A stretch of DNA of 64,000 bases from Lithobates sylvaticus (taxonomy: Eukaryota > Chordata > Amphibia > Anura > Ranidae). Location of the stretch: assembly GCA_028564925.1 (NCBI GenBank), contig CM053033.1, forward strand, positions 114,176,252 to 114,240,251, read 5' to 3'. This document shows, in pieces, positions 42,795 to 54,505 of the stretch. The translations under genes were made by a program, and so were the position numbers. Positions within the stretch are counted from its first letter, which is position 1; each line of letters starts with the position of its first letter. The notes below the pieces were generated by a model. The model worked only from the letters and a program-made list of their open reading frames with translations. It had not been told where the DNA came from and did no database searches.

Positions 42795-43142
42795 AGCCAT
42801 CATTGGGTCACAAGAAAGCCTGAACTGTTTGCTGAATACAAGCAGACCAAGGACATAGATTATTGGAACCATGTCCTGTGGTTTGATGATACCAAGATAA
42901 ACTTATTTGGTTCAGATGGTGTCAAGCATCTGTGGCAGCAACCAGGTGAGGAGTACAAAGACAAGTGTGTCTTGCCTACAGTCAAGATTGGTTGGAGCGT
43001 AATGACCTGGGGGACTGCATGAGTGCTGCTGGCAATGGGGAGCTACAGTTCATTGAGGGAACCATGAATGCCAACATGTACTGTGACATACTGAAGCAGA
43101 GCATGATCCCCTCCCTTCAGAGACTGGGCCGCAGGGCTGTTT
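42795..43142 (+). mobile_element. Tc1-like transposase fragment
   Basis: The + strand reads, with frame changes, KINLFGSDGVKHLWQQPGEE, YKDKCVLPTVKIGWS, MTWGTAxSAAGNGELQFIEG and TMNANMYCDILKQSMIPSLQ: the central catalytic part of a Tc1 transposase. This family differs from A, B and C. It ends at GGCCGCAGGGC, and 43143-43613 is unrelated DNA with no recognised feature. No terminal repeats found. Confidence 0.85.
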
Positions 43143-43616
43143 TAGATCTCCCAGGCTGCAGGTTTGATTGTTTCTGCCTGTATTCTGGAGGCTTCCAGAA
43201 CATAGAGGGCTGGGGGAGTCAAATGGACAGCTTTAATATGTATAGTGCTGTAGACAATCCCTGGGGAGGTGGCTGTGGGAATATAAATTGTCTGGGGTCT
43301 GGAGCAGCCATGCTTTTGTCTTGCTGGAGAAGCTTCCAGCCCCAGGGGCTGCTGCCCTTTGAGGAAGTTCTGCTTATGTTCATCGAGGTCCCATCTATAG
43401 CATATCTGGGGGCCTATCCCTAATTACCTATGGAGCAAGCAGTTTCACCTCAGGTTCTTGTCAGGGGAACTCACTGTGGAGTCCCTGGTTAAAGCTGGAA
43501 GCTGTGTAGCTGCCTTGGGACATTGTGAATACTGACCTGAGCTTAGGATCCTAGTAACTGTTTACTGTTCTTCTTTTAGGGTGCCAGCGGTAGCTTACTC
43601 TCTGAGCCAACTCTTA

Positions 43617-44040
43617 TGCCCTGTACACACAGTCGGACTTTCCGACGTAAAATGCGCAATCGGAGCTTGTTGTCGGAAATTCTGACCGTGTGTAGGCTCC
43701 ATCGGATAGTTTCCATCGGAATTTCCATCGCGCAAAATTTGAGATCTGGTTCTCAAATTTTTTGACAACAAAATCCATTGTCGGAAATTCCAATCGTGTG
43801 TACACAATTTCCGATGCACAAAGTTCCACGCATGCTCGGAATCAAGCAGAAGAGCTGCACTGGCTATTGAACTTAATTTTTCTTGGCTCATCGTACGTGT
43901 TGTACGTCACCGCGTGCTTGACGTTCAGAATTTCTAACAAGCTTTGTGTTACCGTGTGTATGCAAGACAAGTTTGAGCCAACATCCGTCGGAAAAAATCC
44001 ATGGAATGTCCGATCAATGTCCGATCGTGTGTACGCGGAT
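43617..44040. mobile_element. TTA-flanked MITE, same family as 27480-27886
   Basis: TTA at 43614-43616 and 44041-44043. Left end TGCCCTGTACACACAGTCGG; right end CCGATCGTGTGTACGCGGA(T). Shared interior blocks: GAGATCTGGTTCTCAAATTT, CGCATGCTCGGAATCAAGCA and AGAGCTGCACTGGCTATTGA. Opposite orientation to the 27480 copy. Non-coding. Confidence 0.85.
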
Positions 44041-44044
44041 TTAC

Positions 44045-45404
44045 AGGGTCTCAGTCCTTTATTTCTGGCTTAAAGACTGTTACCTAGTTCACCTAGTAAA
44101 GTATGTTCTCCTGTTACATTTTTGGAATATCCCATGTCACCCCAACTCCTCGCCTGTTAAAAGTTTTTATTACATTTTTTTTTTTTTTTTTCTACTCTGA
44201 AACCTTTTTCTCAATATTTTTATCAGTTCTGACTGTAAGAAAATATATAAAAACACCATACTTCTATATTAATGCATTTTTTATGGTTTGACTGGAGTGT
44301 GTTTTTGTGTGTCTGTGCTGATTAGCAGAGCATCGTGGGAATTGTGCTTCATAGCTGTCAGATGGGAGATCATCCATTCTTAGTCAAGTCTCAGTCTTAC
44401 ATTGGTCTTAGCAGGTAACAGCCAGGTAATGCCTTTACTGCTCTGCTGCATCACCCATCCAGAGTTGATGTGTCCACAATTGTCACCTTTAATCAGACCT
44501 GTTCCCAGCATCTCCCCCCAGATTCTGCGGAGCACACCTAGGTTATCATTGCACTGTCATTTTACAGGGGATCTGCAAGTCAATCACTGACTAGTACAGT
44601 GCACACATATTAAGCTTTGGCTCTGTTTACTGCAGGCATATTTCAAAAGCTTTGTCAAAAGGAGTCTCTGAAGCGTCTCACAACAGAGGTATAACAGCTG
44701 TGGTGCCGCGTCAAAGCGAAGTATAGTGTCACGTACTACAGTCTAAGCATATTGTCTAGAAATAATGCATCACAGAGGTGCTTTTATCAACCAATGGAAG
44801 GGTCCAGCCAAAACAGTGCTATGTGTTTTAGAGTAGAGAAGGATCAGAATTCTTGCTATCCCATTTTTTTTTAACTGATATCCCAGACTCCGTTAGAGAG
44901 ATTTCCCCCACACTTATTGTGGAGACCGTCACAACACCTTAACCAAATAAGTGAGAAAAATCTGCAACAAGGACACAGCAATAAATATCTGATGGGTTCT
45001 ATTCTTCTACTCTACTAAATAGGAGCTTTATGGATGGAGCTTCTGGGTGATGTGGCTGAAGGGGTTGGGTATAGACACAAAAGTTCTCAGGTTGTCGGGC
45101 TGTCAAGTTGAGGGCCGCAGATGGGAGCAGCCAGGGCCCATCAGGTCAGGTTGGGGGTTTGGCCTCAGCCTGTCCTGTGCAGGGGACAGTTGCCTAATCA
45201 CAGAGATGCTGGATTCCAGGAAGTAGCAGGGTTCTTCATCCTAGCATCCAATGGGAGCTGGCACTGGCCAATACCTGACCAACACCCGAGGTGTGCCTTA
45301 CAATAATAAGTGTGGATCCACGCAGTGAAGAAGGTGAGTACTATTGAGTAAGGTAAGCAGTTTTAGTAAGCAGGCATGTAGTGCATCTGTGTGTGTACTT
45401 CTCA
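44045..45404. other. Unassigned DNA
   Basis: A T-run at 44175-44193 and otherwise unique-looking sequence with no recognised element or exon. Confidence 0.45.
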
Positions 45405-45905
45405 TCCCTGTACCCTACATACTACTGACCCTTGCACTTTGCATTACTTCTGAAATCTGCGCAGTGAGTTTCATACTACTGACCCCTGCACTTTTCCTTA
45501 CTTACTCCTGACCTCTGCACCCTGCGTTACATACTATTGACCATTGTACTTTGCCTTACTGCTGACCTCTACACTGAGTTCCATACTACAGACACCTGCA
45601 CTTTGCGTTACTTACGCCTGACCTCTGCACCCTGTGTTAGACACTACTGACCTCTGCACTGTGTTACTACGGACTTCTGAACTCTGCATTACTTCTGACC
45701 CCTACATTCTGCATTACATATTTTTGACCTCTCCACTCTGCATTATATACCCCGACCCCTGTATGGTGCTTTATTAACTACTGACCTCTGCATTACATGC
45801 CACTGACCGCTGAAGTTACTCTGCTTTCCTTCTCACCCTTGCACTCTGTGTGTTACCCACTCCTGACACCTGCAACATTGCATACTTCTGATCCTTGTTC
45901 TCTGT
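45405..45905. repeat. CTGACC(C/T)CTGCACTTTGC minisatellite
   Basis: Degenerate tandem units such as ACTACTGACCCCTGCACTTT and GCGTTACTTACTCCTGACCT. The motif order (TTACTTA...CTGACCCCTG...ACTCTG) resembles the array at 12190-14560, so the two probably share an ancestor. Non-coding. Confidence 0.75.
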
Positions 45906-46559
45906 TCAAGTCCTTCCCACTTAGCACATATTTTCCACAGCTCAGTTCCTCATTCCTCACCGCTGGGTGACCAATGATGAGGAGGGGTGGGGGAGCCCTG
46001 CCAGGTAGGCTGTACAGGGCCCCATGATTTTGAATGGCAGCCCTGGTCAGGTTGTGACTTACTGGCCCCTAAATTTATTTCTCCTTGATAGCAAGGAAAG
46101 GAGGCAAATGTTTTCATGGTTGTATTTTTATTTTTTTAGATGGACTTGAGAAGAGTGAAATGACACTGAAAAGGTTTGGCTGCTGGACTTTAATGCTTTT
46201 AACATGGAATAGCACATTTTAACCACATTTTTGCGAAGCATATTTCTCCCCAAGGCTAACCATTACTAAAAGCGCAGACCTAAGATCTGGTCTGAATCTT
46301 ATTAGAATATGGAGACCTCAATTGCAAGCCTTGTATACCTTTTACTGCAAGATGAAGTGTTTGAAGGAGGGAGAGATAGTAATGATCATCCTCCTCTCCT
46401 CCATTCACAGAAGATCTTCAGTGAAAATAAAGCAAGGCTTTTTCTGAATGGAGGAGATGCAGAGCATCTGTGATATCTTAACTGCAGCCGGAAGTTTCAG
46501 CGCCAACAGGAGACTGTGGGCTGAAAAGTAAACATACATAGTATATAACATTTGCTGCA

Positions 46560-46740
46560 TCAGCCAAAGATGGGGCATATTTCATTAGATGACGCCCTCT
46601 GTTGAAGTCGGATGTGCCGAAACTGGTCAGGGCGTGACCAGCATGGTATTGCGGAAGTGCGCTCCACCACCCTCTGTCCTCTACCCGGAAGTGATTGCGG
46701 TGTCTGCAAGGAATAGCACGCTTCCAGCTGATGGCGGAAT
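46560..46740. repeat. Unclassified repeat with GCCGAAACTGGTCAGGGCGT motif
   Basis: ATGACGCCCTCTGTTGAAGT, then GCCGAAACTGGTCAGGGCGT, CGGAAGTGATTGCGG and ATAGCGCCCTCTTGGGTCA. The GCCCTCT phrases at both sides and the GAAAC...TCAGGG core are of a kind I recall in frog repeats of unclear class. No boundaries seen. 46741-48625 shows nothing further I can name. Confidence 0.35.
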
Positions 46741-48625
46741 ACGGTGATAGCGCCCTCTTGGGTCACTTTTTTATGCTTGTTGAATCTGTTTTCATGTACA
46801 CAGCTAGTATTAAGGGGTCTTCTACTGTGTGTGGGGATTTGATCATAATAAACAGAATTACGCTATATGTGCATCTATCCTTGTGTTTTATGATATTATT
46901 GGAGCCCCAACATCAGTGGATCTCTTGGATAGTGAGGACCCAGTGCAGAGTAATTGATGTACACCTAACTCAAGGCTTACTTATTAGAGGCTTCTGGTGA
47001 GTTTGACCCCCTGGGGGAGTGTGCTTCACGAGGTGGATTACGGATTCTATTCTCTGGTGAAGGGTGCACACTAGGATAACTGTGATCAAACACCTATTAA
47101 GCTTTGAACTGTCAACACTAGCATCTATTGCATAGAGACTATTACCTGTGGTGTTTGCCACATGTTTATGAGTTCATCTTCATTTTGTAATTTATAGTGT
47201 TGTTTTAGTATTTGCATGATCCAAGGACTAAATTGTTTTATTTAGATACTACCATCTTTTATTTAGTTTTATCTTTTTAAACAGCTGCTTAGTACTCTTT
47301 CAGCATATTTTTAATATTTTGCATATTATTTTTTAAAGTACCATTTATTTTCAGTGTTGTTCTGCAGGGGAAGCTGTGCGATTGATTTGGCGCTGAGTAG
47401 GTGTACCGCAGGCCTTATTACACCTCTCCAGTTATATTTCATTAGATTTAAGCTATTTCTACTGTGCAAATGTACAGAAATATTTTTTGTCCCTACTTCA
47501 GCTTTACTGATTTATTCATTTAAACAGAGCTGCAGAGGATGTCTTGTTCAGCTTTAAAGCTAAAGACAGCAGGATATACCTATAATGTACCTTGATATAC
47601 AGTTGACCACTAGGGGGAGTATTTCCAGATCTATAGATGACATACAATAAATATGAAACAGCATACTACAAATGGAAAATGTCTTGCCAAAAATTGCTTT
47701 TAGGTAAATGTTACAAGAATAACTAATAGCATGTTCTTTATAAAAAATCCACTTTTGTTTCCCTTTAAAGGTGTTACAGAGTTGAGCTATTTTAGTTTGC
47801 TTTGCACTGCCCTGTCAAAATGCCATTACTCTCTATAAAAGCCTACAGGCACGCAGCTAGCTGGAGAGAAGTCAGAATCATTGATATGATGGTGTAATGA
47901 ATTATGACAGATCTGCCACTATACATAGAAGCCAGGGGTAATGCTTTGAGGTGTTCCACCTGTTTGTGACATTGTGGAAAACAACATAGAGGGGGGCACA
48001 GCCCCCCTTGTGCCTCTCCCTGTACCTTCGGGGGTCCCAGCCTGTTTAGGCGGAAGGGGACTTGTGCCTGACCAACAATTTTGTCCTTGTTGACAGCCCA
48101 GAGATTATTAAACACACGCCAGGAATCATGTATAAAAAATTGATGTTTGCTGATCCAGCGTTATTAAAAATGCCTTGGAGAAGCTCCCTTATCTGCCTGA
48201 CATATAGAATGCAGCTTTGACCTGTATATAAATGTAACACAAGTCTGTAAATCAAACAGGAAGCAGAGCGCAGCTAGAATATTGAATTTGAGAGCCACCA
48301 GGCCCCCCAAAATCATGTCAGGCTTTCCCTTTCTCCCCGTTCACAACAGCCCAAGGCAACATTCAACCACCACAGCCTTACAGAATTAATTTGGACAAAC
48401 CAAAAACGCTGGTTGCTGTTTCCACAGTAACAGTTTGGGTCATTTTTTTTTAATGCCAAATAAAATGTTAATGCGTGATTATGTTGTTCTTGAAAAAGTA
48501 GAAACATTGCAGTTGAAGATGCTGAATAATAATGTTGCTGCAATAAAGGGCAACTGTAGCTAAATATACAACACAAACATGGGAGCTCTTTTGCCCGCCT
48601 ATAGGTTTGTAAAGTAATGCACATA
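46741..48625. other. Unassigned DNA
   Basis: About 1.9 kb, A/T-rich in part (47160-47350), without recognised exon, terminal repeat or array. Confidence 0.4.
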
Positions 48626-48802
48626 GGGGGAGATTTACTAAAACTGGTGCACACAGAATCTGGTACAGCTGTGCATAGTAACCAATCAGTTTCTAACATC
48701 ACCTTGTTCAATTAACCTTTGACAATACAACCTAGAAGCTGATTGGTTACTATGCACAGCGGCACCACATTCTGTGTGCACCAGTTTTAGTAAATCTCCC
48801 CC
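48626..48802. mobile_element. 177-bp hairpin MITE (GGGGGAGATTTACTAAAA ends)
   Basis: GGGGGAGATTTACTAAAACT at the left and AGTTTTAGTAAATCTCCCCC at the right. Pairing continues inward through GGTGCACACAGAAT, CAGCTGTGCATAGTAACC and AATCAG, so each arm is about 75 bp with few mismatches. ATA flanks both sides. Non-coding. The transcript would fold into a long stem. Confidence 0.85.
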
Positions 48803-48975
48803 ATAGTCTTACTAGATTCTGGCAAGGTATTATACCTATGATGGGACGGGGCTGGTCTTACGGTTACTGACAGTAGGGATAAGGTTGGGGTTCAGAGCCA
48901 TCTAGGGTTTGAGATGGAGTTATGGTTTTGTGATTAAACGAAGCTCTCAATTTATGGCCGCCCTCAATCCATAAT

Positions 48976-49740
48976 GTAGCACCGTCTAGTAGTGCTGCGT
49001 GGAAAGATCGTTTTTTTTGTCAGTGTGGGCAAATTTATGCATGCTTGGCTGGTAGCCAAGCCTGTTTGTTTTGTTTGCTGAGTTGGCCAAGATCCAGGGA
49101 GAGCTGGCTGACTCACAGGCAGCATCACTGACACCTCCCACTTGTTTCCAGAACATGCTATAATCTTCTGGAAAGAAAGGCAGAGAGGAGAGGTGGAGCT
49201 GCCTGGAGTATTCTGAGGGCCCTGACCAACCCCCAACTTGGGTTGGTTGGCGGCAGGCCTCCTCAAATACTTAGGTTAGCCCAGCTAGGGAGGAGTTTTG
49301 TTTGGGTGGAAGCTGGAGATGGAGTGTTAGGCTGTCAGGGCCTTTAGATGTAGTGTTGGGATCAGTAGCCACGTGGGACAGCTCGCTCTAGGACTACCAT
49401 TTTATGCTACACAATATGGGCTCACAGTCCCTGACTGCAAAAGGCATTTGATTTGGGCCTGGCTGAGCCAGTGTAAGGCCCCAACTACAGTGCTAGCTGG
49501 TCCCGGGAGAGCGTTAGTCTGTAATCAAGTGAATGTGCTGGAGGAAGAGAGGAAGTTGTATATAAACCAGAGGTGTATATAGTTCTCAGTCCCTATATTG
49601 CTTTTATAGATCAAGTGGGCATCTCATATCTACCCCATCCCCATCCAAGTTACAATCCCCTCAATAAAACATAAAAAGAAAGCACAATGACTGCTACTTG
49701 ACTACTGAGTGGCTTAAGATTTGTGTGGCTGGCTGTGCAG
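48976..49740 (+). repeat. 5' LTR of the fossil
   Basis: Starts TGTAGCACCGTCTAGTAGTG. A short hairpin GCTTGGCTGGTAGCCAAGC follows at about 49048. TATA-type box near 49557 and AATAAA near 49663. The right boundary is a guess (roughly GGCTGTGCA near 49740). No 5-bp target duplication could be confirmed. Confidence 0.5.
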
Positions 49741-49930
49741 GTTGAGAAGCAGACCACTACTACCAGCAAAGGTCATCACAGTAACCAAGTGCCATTGTCC
49801 ATAGAAACCAGTGGGAGCTGCCATCGGGTTCAAATCATTGCGGCCCTGCTTGCCCAGTTGCCCCAACCGCGGCTGGGACAGACACTTGTGTCATTCTGCA
49901 AATTCAGTGAACTTTACCATGTGCTGTCAC

Positions 49931-50650
49931 CAGGGCCGCCATCAGGGGGGTACAGCCCATACACTTGTAAGGGGCCCCGTTGCATGGACGGGCCGGCCGA
50001 CTGACAGGGATGTGAGAAGGTGGGTCGGGTGTAGAGGAGCTCCGTGGATGCTTCTGTATGTGTGCAAGTCAGAAGGCTGCTGCTCTGTCCTGAGCCCGCT
50101 GACATCGGGCTCTTTGCTGCCACCTGTGGCCATTTCCTGCATGTGCACCCCTCTGCATGTGGAAGCAAGAGCTGGGACTAGGACCAGCTTAAAAGTAAGG
50201 TCTGGGGGGCTGTGTGTGTGTCTGTGTACATGTCTTGTGTGTGTACATGTCTTGTGTGTGTACATGTCTTGTTTTTGTACATGCCTGTGAGTGTGTACAT
50301 GTCTCTGTGTCTACATGTCTCTGTGTGTGTACATGTCTCTGTGTGTACTGTACATGTCTTGTTTTTGTACATGCCTGTGAGTGTGTACATGTCTCTGTGT
50401 CTACATGTCTCTGTGTGTGTACATGTCTCTGTGTGTACTGTACATGCCTGTGTGTGTACATGTGAGGGGGGCTGAGAGAGTACAGGTTTGAGGGGAGCTG
50501 AGAGCGTACAGGTGTGAGGGGGGCTGAGGCACTGAAGGACTTGGTGGGACGGCAAGTGGATGGGACCCTGGGGAATGTTGGTGGTCAAGCTCGGGGGGGG
50601 GCAGGCTTAAAGCTGTATAAGGGGCCCCGCAATTTCTGATGGCTGCCCTG
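49931..50650. mobile_element. hAT MITE with perfect 8-bp duplication, inside the LTR fossil
   Basis: GCTGTCAC at 49923-49930 and 50651-50658. Left end CAGGGCCGCCATCAGGGGGG; right end, reversed, CAGGGCAGCCATCAGAAATT. It contains a TGTGTACATGTCTC microsatellite-like region (50205-50465) with a 90-bp internal duplication, which yields spurious Cys/Val/His-rich frames on both strands. Non-coding. Similar ends occur at 45985-46045 and 28575-28590. Confidence 0.92.
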
Positions 50651-51120
50651 GCTGTCACCCTTGGCAACCACTGTGGGCGACCCTGCCCATGGATTACAAA
50701 TATGTCAGGCGATCTGCTTAATGCTGGACATCTTGACTTTTTGCTCCAAACTCCTGCTTCATACAGTAAAGTGTGCCTGGAGATGTCTACTGCTGCCCGG
50801 GGTGATCGGGGTAAGCCAGCGAGTACCTGCGGACTGGACTGTGCTAAATGTGTTCCTTTCAGTGAGGCATGGGACAACTTTACTGTTTCTACCACCAACC
50901 ACCGTACAGGTCAGCAGACATCTGCTCACAGTTGCTTGGGCAGTCGGTGCTGAGCGGCATGTCCAGACAAGTCCTGCTATCATCAGTGTGCCTGCAAAAT
51001 TCAGCCCAGCCAACAAGGGGTTACAGCAGCAAGCATGGGAAGAGGCTTGCTTATCAGCTTTGCAAGCGCCAGCCTGTCTGGAAGTGACGGGGCGGAGCCA
51101 CACCCTAGAGGATACCCAGC

Positions 51121-52402
51121 GTGCTAGCAAACACACAAAGAGAGAGGAGCAAGATGTCGGAATGTGCTCGTGTGTTTCCAGTGCTGACCTGGTGGCCTGA
51201 TCTGCAGGAACGGACACTGGTGGACACCGGTGTTCAGTTGGAGCATCGTGGGGGATTCGCCCTCTGGATGATCATGGGGGCGGAGCGACTGTGCCTACTG
51301 TGTCCAAAATGCTGGATACCGACCACGGTTGTCAGTGCCTGGATCTCGTGCATATATTGCGGCAAACCCCTTACACAGCTTGTATCCAGCCAGCAGGGGC
51401 CACAGTTCTACGATGTTGACCCGCAGTCAGGACTGTGCCAGCTACATCCGCGGAAGGCCAGAGTGGGCCTTGGATCATCTGCTCAAGGCAGGGTCAAGTC
51501 TGAGCATGGTGACTCCCCTGCAAACACCAGCGACATTGGGGAAGAGAGCTCTGTCATGGCCTGTGGCCTGGTCAGGGACCTGGTAACTGTAAGTACTGCC
51601 CAGCAGGAACCAGAAATTGTCCCTGAAATGCCAGCTGCCCCTATGTGTTCTGCTGACCACACCTGGAAGGGGCCAGTGCAAGAGGGAGATGTGCCCGCAG
51701 GGGAGTGAGAAGAAGAAAGCGAGGGCAGGGTCGTAGATTAGGGTTCTCCCAGACTGCGAGTGGAGTTTGGGTCCCTGGAAGAGATAGCAGATTGGTCATC
51801 CCACAGCAGCTCGGAGGAGGAATGGGAGATGGGAAGCTCCTAGGTCCAGAAGATCCAGTCCAAGGTGGTAGATGTGCCAGATCTGGCTATGGGAGCTGAA
51901 GAAGCTGCAGGAACCCCCATCAGCAGCAGACAACACTTTTTGAACAGACCTTCCACCACCCAGACCAGAGCAGCTGAATTCAGGCAGTGGATCAAGAGGT
52001 CCCATGATGCCTTGCGTCCTGCCAGGAAAAGGGAAGCCAAGAGAACTGCCCAGGTTTTCCAGGTTCCAGCGGGAATTTCAGCGCAGAGTTGCTCAGGAGT
52101 GCGGTCTGGACTACCCCTGTGTCCCTCCCGACACCATGGACGTTGTTGAGAACTCCCAGGGAGAGTGGGAGGATGACCTGGTGTGGGAGGACCTGCACAT
52201 CCCAAAGCCTTTGCGGGTGCCCAAATGTGAGGAGACCTGGGCCCGGTTTCAGGACATTTGGAGGGAATGGAGGCTGGGTAGAGCAGTCTACAAAGACAGA
52301 GTGGTGGTCATGAAAGCAGCACAGCCTGCTAGGAGCCACTCTGTCTCCATCAAAGAAGGGGGTGGTAGGAAGAGACTGCCTGACCCGCATTTCTATGCAT
52401 GA
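51121..52402 (+). CDS. Unrecognised reading frames of the LTR fossil
   Basis: Two + strand open stretches with protein-like composition. The first (51121-51708) reads MSECARVFPVLTWWPDLQER from its second Met and contains two close Cys pairs, LCLLCPKCW and WISCIYCGKPL, a zinc-ribbon-like arrangement. The second (52004-52402) is rich in charged residues and Trp: FQREFQRRVAQECGLDYPCV, then WARFQDIWREWRLGRAVYKD. The place between LTR and polypurine tract suggests a gag- or accessory-like role, but I know no match. No protease, reverse transcriptase or integrase motif was seen in the interior. The role is unknown. Confidence 0.35.
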
Positions 52403-53108
52403 GGGACTGCTTGAGCATTCAGCTCACCACAGGGATCGCAACATAGACTACTGTGGAGGATGCAGATTGTTTCTTTCTTTCTTCTCTCATTTTTTTGCAG
52501 GATCAACCCTTTTCTGTGCCCGATGGATGGACATTCCTGTTGCTGGATGCTGGGTGAGGTCTGATTTCTGACTTAACTCTTTGAGGAGCCTGATAGTCTG
52601 GTAGCCCCTCCCACCAAGAACTCCCAAGAAAACTATTCCTTTTTATTCTCCTTTGCCTCCGTCAGCAGGATGATAACCCTCTTCTGACAGACCAAAACTT
52701 GACTGTATATATCCTGATGTTGGATTTTCTTTTCCATCAGCAGGGTGATAACCCCCTCCTGCTGGAAAATTCTGTATAGTCAGTCGTTGGAGTTAGTATG
52801 GTGTTATTTTGCCCTATTTCATTTTTTTTTTGGCATGCGGGTCTGTTCATACCATTTCCGGCTGGATCAAGAGTTTTTACGGGCAGAGGGCCTCTCTTAA
52901 TTGGGGCAGTGCTCTGGGTCAATGTACAGTATTGATATGGTTGCTATTAGCTACAGGGATCTGTAGTCAGGCGTGTCTATAGAGTGATGTACATAGTGTG
53001 TATACAAACAAATTGGGGGGGGGGGGGTGAGTGTAGCACCCTCTAGTAGTGCTAGGTGGAAAGATAGCTAAATATTATGTAGGCTTGTCTACCAGCCTAC
53101 ACTGCTGT

Positions 53109-53940
53109 GGTTAATACACTTTGGATGGAATAGACTATTTATCAGCAAGGGGGATGCTTGCGAAAATATGAAAAACTCTGAGATCCATGGCTGGATGTAC
53201 CTGGGCTTGCCCCCCGTCGAATCTGCTCATGGACAGACTTCTCAGATTTAATGCCGGTGGAAAATTCATAGTATAATTATTATGCTGTTAATGGTGATAT
53301 GTAATGTTCCTGTGTACGTTGGACCTTTTTATATACTGTAGGAGGCATGCTCTTTGTGGTACTTACTCTGCAAAAGGTGTGCACAACCCTGACTATGCTT
53401 CATTTTTTGTATGTCACGCCAAATATGTGGTTGGATCTGTTTTTTTTTTTCCAGATGTATGCATTGTAATCAACAAAAGCTTTCTTTGGATAAAAGATAA
53501 AAACAAAAGAAAAGTTGTTTCAGCATATAGACTTGGATAAAAAAAAAATATATATAAATATATATTTATGCCTCTGATGATATCCCTCTCGGATGAAACA
53601 TGTCAGGCTGGCTAATGCAAGCATGCTGATGACCGTGGAACTTTTTATGTCTTATTTGATGCCCGTTTGGGACTTCATCACTTGGGAGAGTGACACATGT
53701 TTGGCTGATTCCTGGATTCAATCATTCTTTCTGTTGGAGAGTGACAGCTATACTTTTTCCATGGAATTTATATTTGATGCTCATCTTTATCTGGTAAGCA
53801 GATTTGATACACCTGGGTGTTGTGTGCTCCTTTTCTCACTTGCTGGAAGCGGTGGAAGACTTCTCACTATCATATAGTGCCTACAGTTTACAGTTTTTTC
53901 TTCATGGAATGAACTTTGATTTCTATTAGCGCTGCATTTT
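53109..53940. repeat. Unclassified DNA including a CTGATGATA...GAAACATGTCAGG repeat
   Basis: GCCTCTGATGATATCCCTCT, then CGGATGAAACATGTCAGGCT at 53570-53612, has the CTGATGA...GAAAC...TCAGG layout noted at 15347 and 46612. The following 250 bp (GGACTTCATCACTTGGGAGA and onward) may belong to the same repeat. No ends visible. Confidence 0.35.
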
Positions 53941-53941
53941 G

Positions 53942-53943
<2 letters not shown>

Positions 53944-53990
<47 letters not shown>
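53944..53990. repeat. (TA)n microsatellite
   Basis: About 23 uninterrupted TA units. Confidence 0.98.
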
Positions 53991-53991
<1 letters not shown>

Positions 53992-54505
53992 CTATACAAC
54001 AAAAGCCAGCATACTGCCATTCAGAAACCTTGAAACAACATAACCACTCATGGGAATTGTTCCCATCAAATATAATGCAGCAACAGCTCTGAAAAAGTCA
54101 AAACCCGTTGACTTTATGTAAATGTTGCTAATTTGTAACAAAGATCCACAAAAAATGTTTTAAATTCTTTTACCATTGGTACATTGTACCCCTTTCTATG
54201 CCTTTTTTTTTTTTATTAGCCCCACAAAAGGAGTAAATATCTAGATTTTTCCTCCATAGATTTTAATAAGGGGTTGGTGGACATTTCAGTAAATCGGCTG
54301 TGAACTGAACCCTGGCAGACTTGCTCTTCCCTTGGAGCTCTTGCTGCTTCACAGACAGGATGGTATGAAATGTATTCATTTATAAGGGGCAGCTGGGGGA
54401 AAAGTACAGCCCGCAGCAAAAAAGAAAAATAAAGAATAAGCCCAGGGCTAGCATAAAGGTTCACAGGGGAAACCGGTAAGCCATGGGGGTTAACTCTCCC
54501 AGTAA

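Larger units (their letters stand above)
48976..53108 (+). mobile_element. LTR-element fossil with unrecognised coding part
   Basis: Two direct repeats start TGTAGCACC(G/C)TCTAGTAGTGCT: one at 48976, and one at 53034 directly after a polypurine tract (G-run then GTGAG, 53018-53033). The 5' repeat shows a TATA-type TGTATATAAACC near 49557 and AATAAA near 49663, in the order U3-R-U5, so it is about 0.75 kb. At 53034 the start of the 3' repeat is recognised (to about 53108). Open frames lie at 51121-51708 and 52004-52402. The element looks broken and carries a hAT insertion (49931-50650). I could not assign it to Gypsy, ERV or another group. Confidence 0.6.

Noticed and set aside
42965-43423. 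152-codon open frame on the + strand
   Set aside because: Its first part is Tc1 transposase and the rest runs by chance into unrelated DNA after 43142.
49811-50290. 159-codon frame with many Cys
   Set aside because: It crosses the boundary of a hAT insertion at 49931, so it cannot be an old gene.
50178-50588. His/Thr/Cys-rich frames on both strands
   Set aside because: They read the TGTGTACATGTCTC microsatellite inside a hAT MITE.
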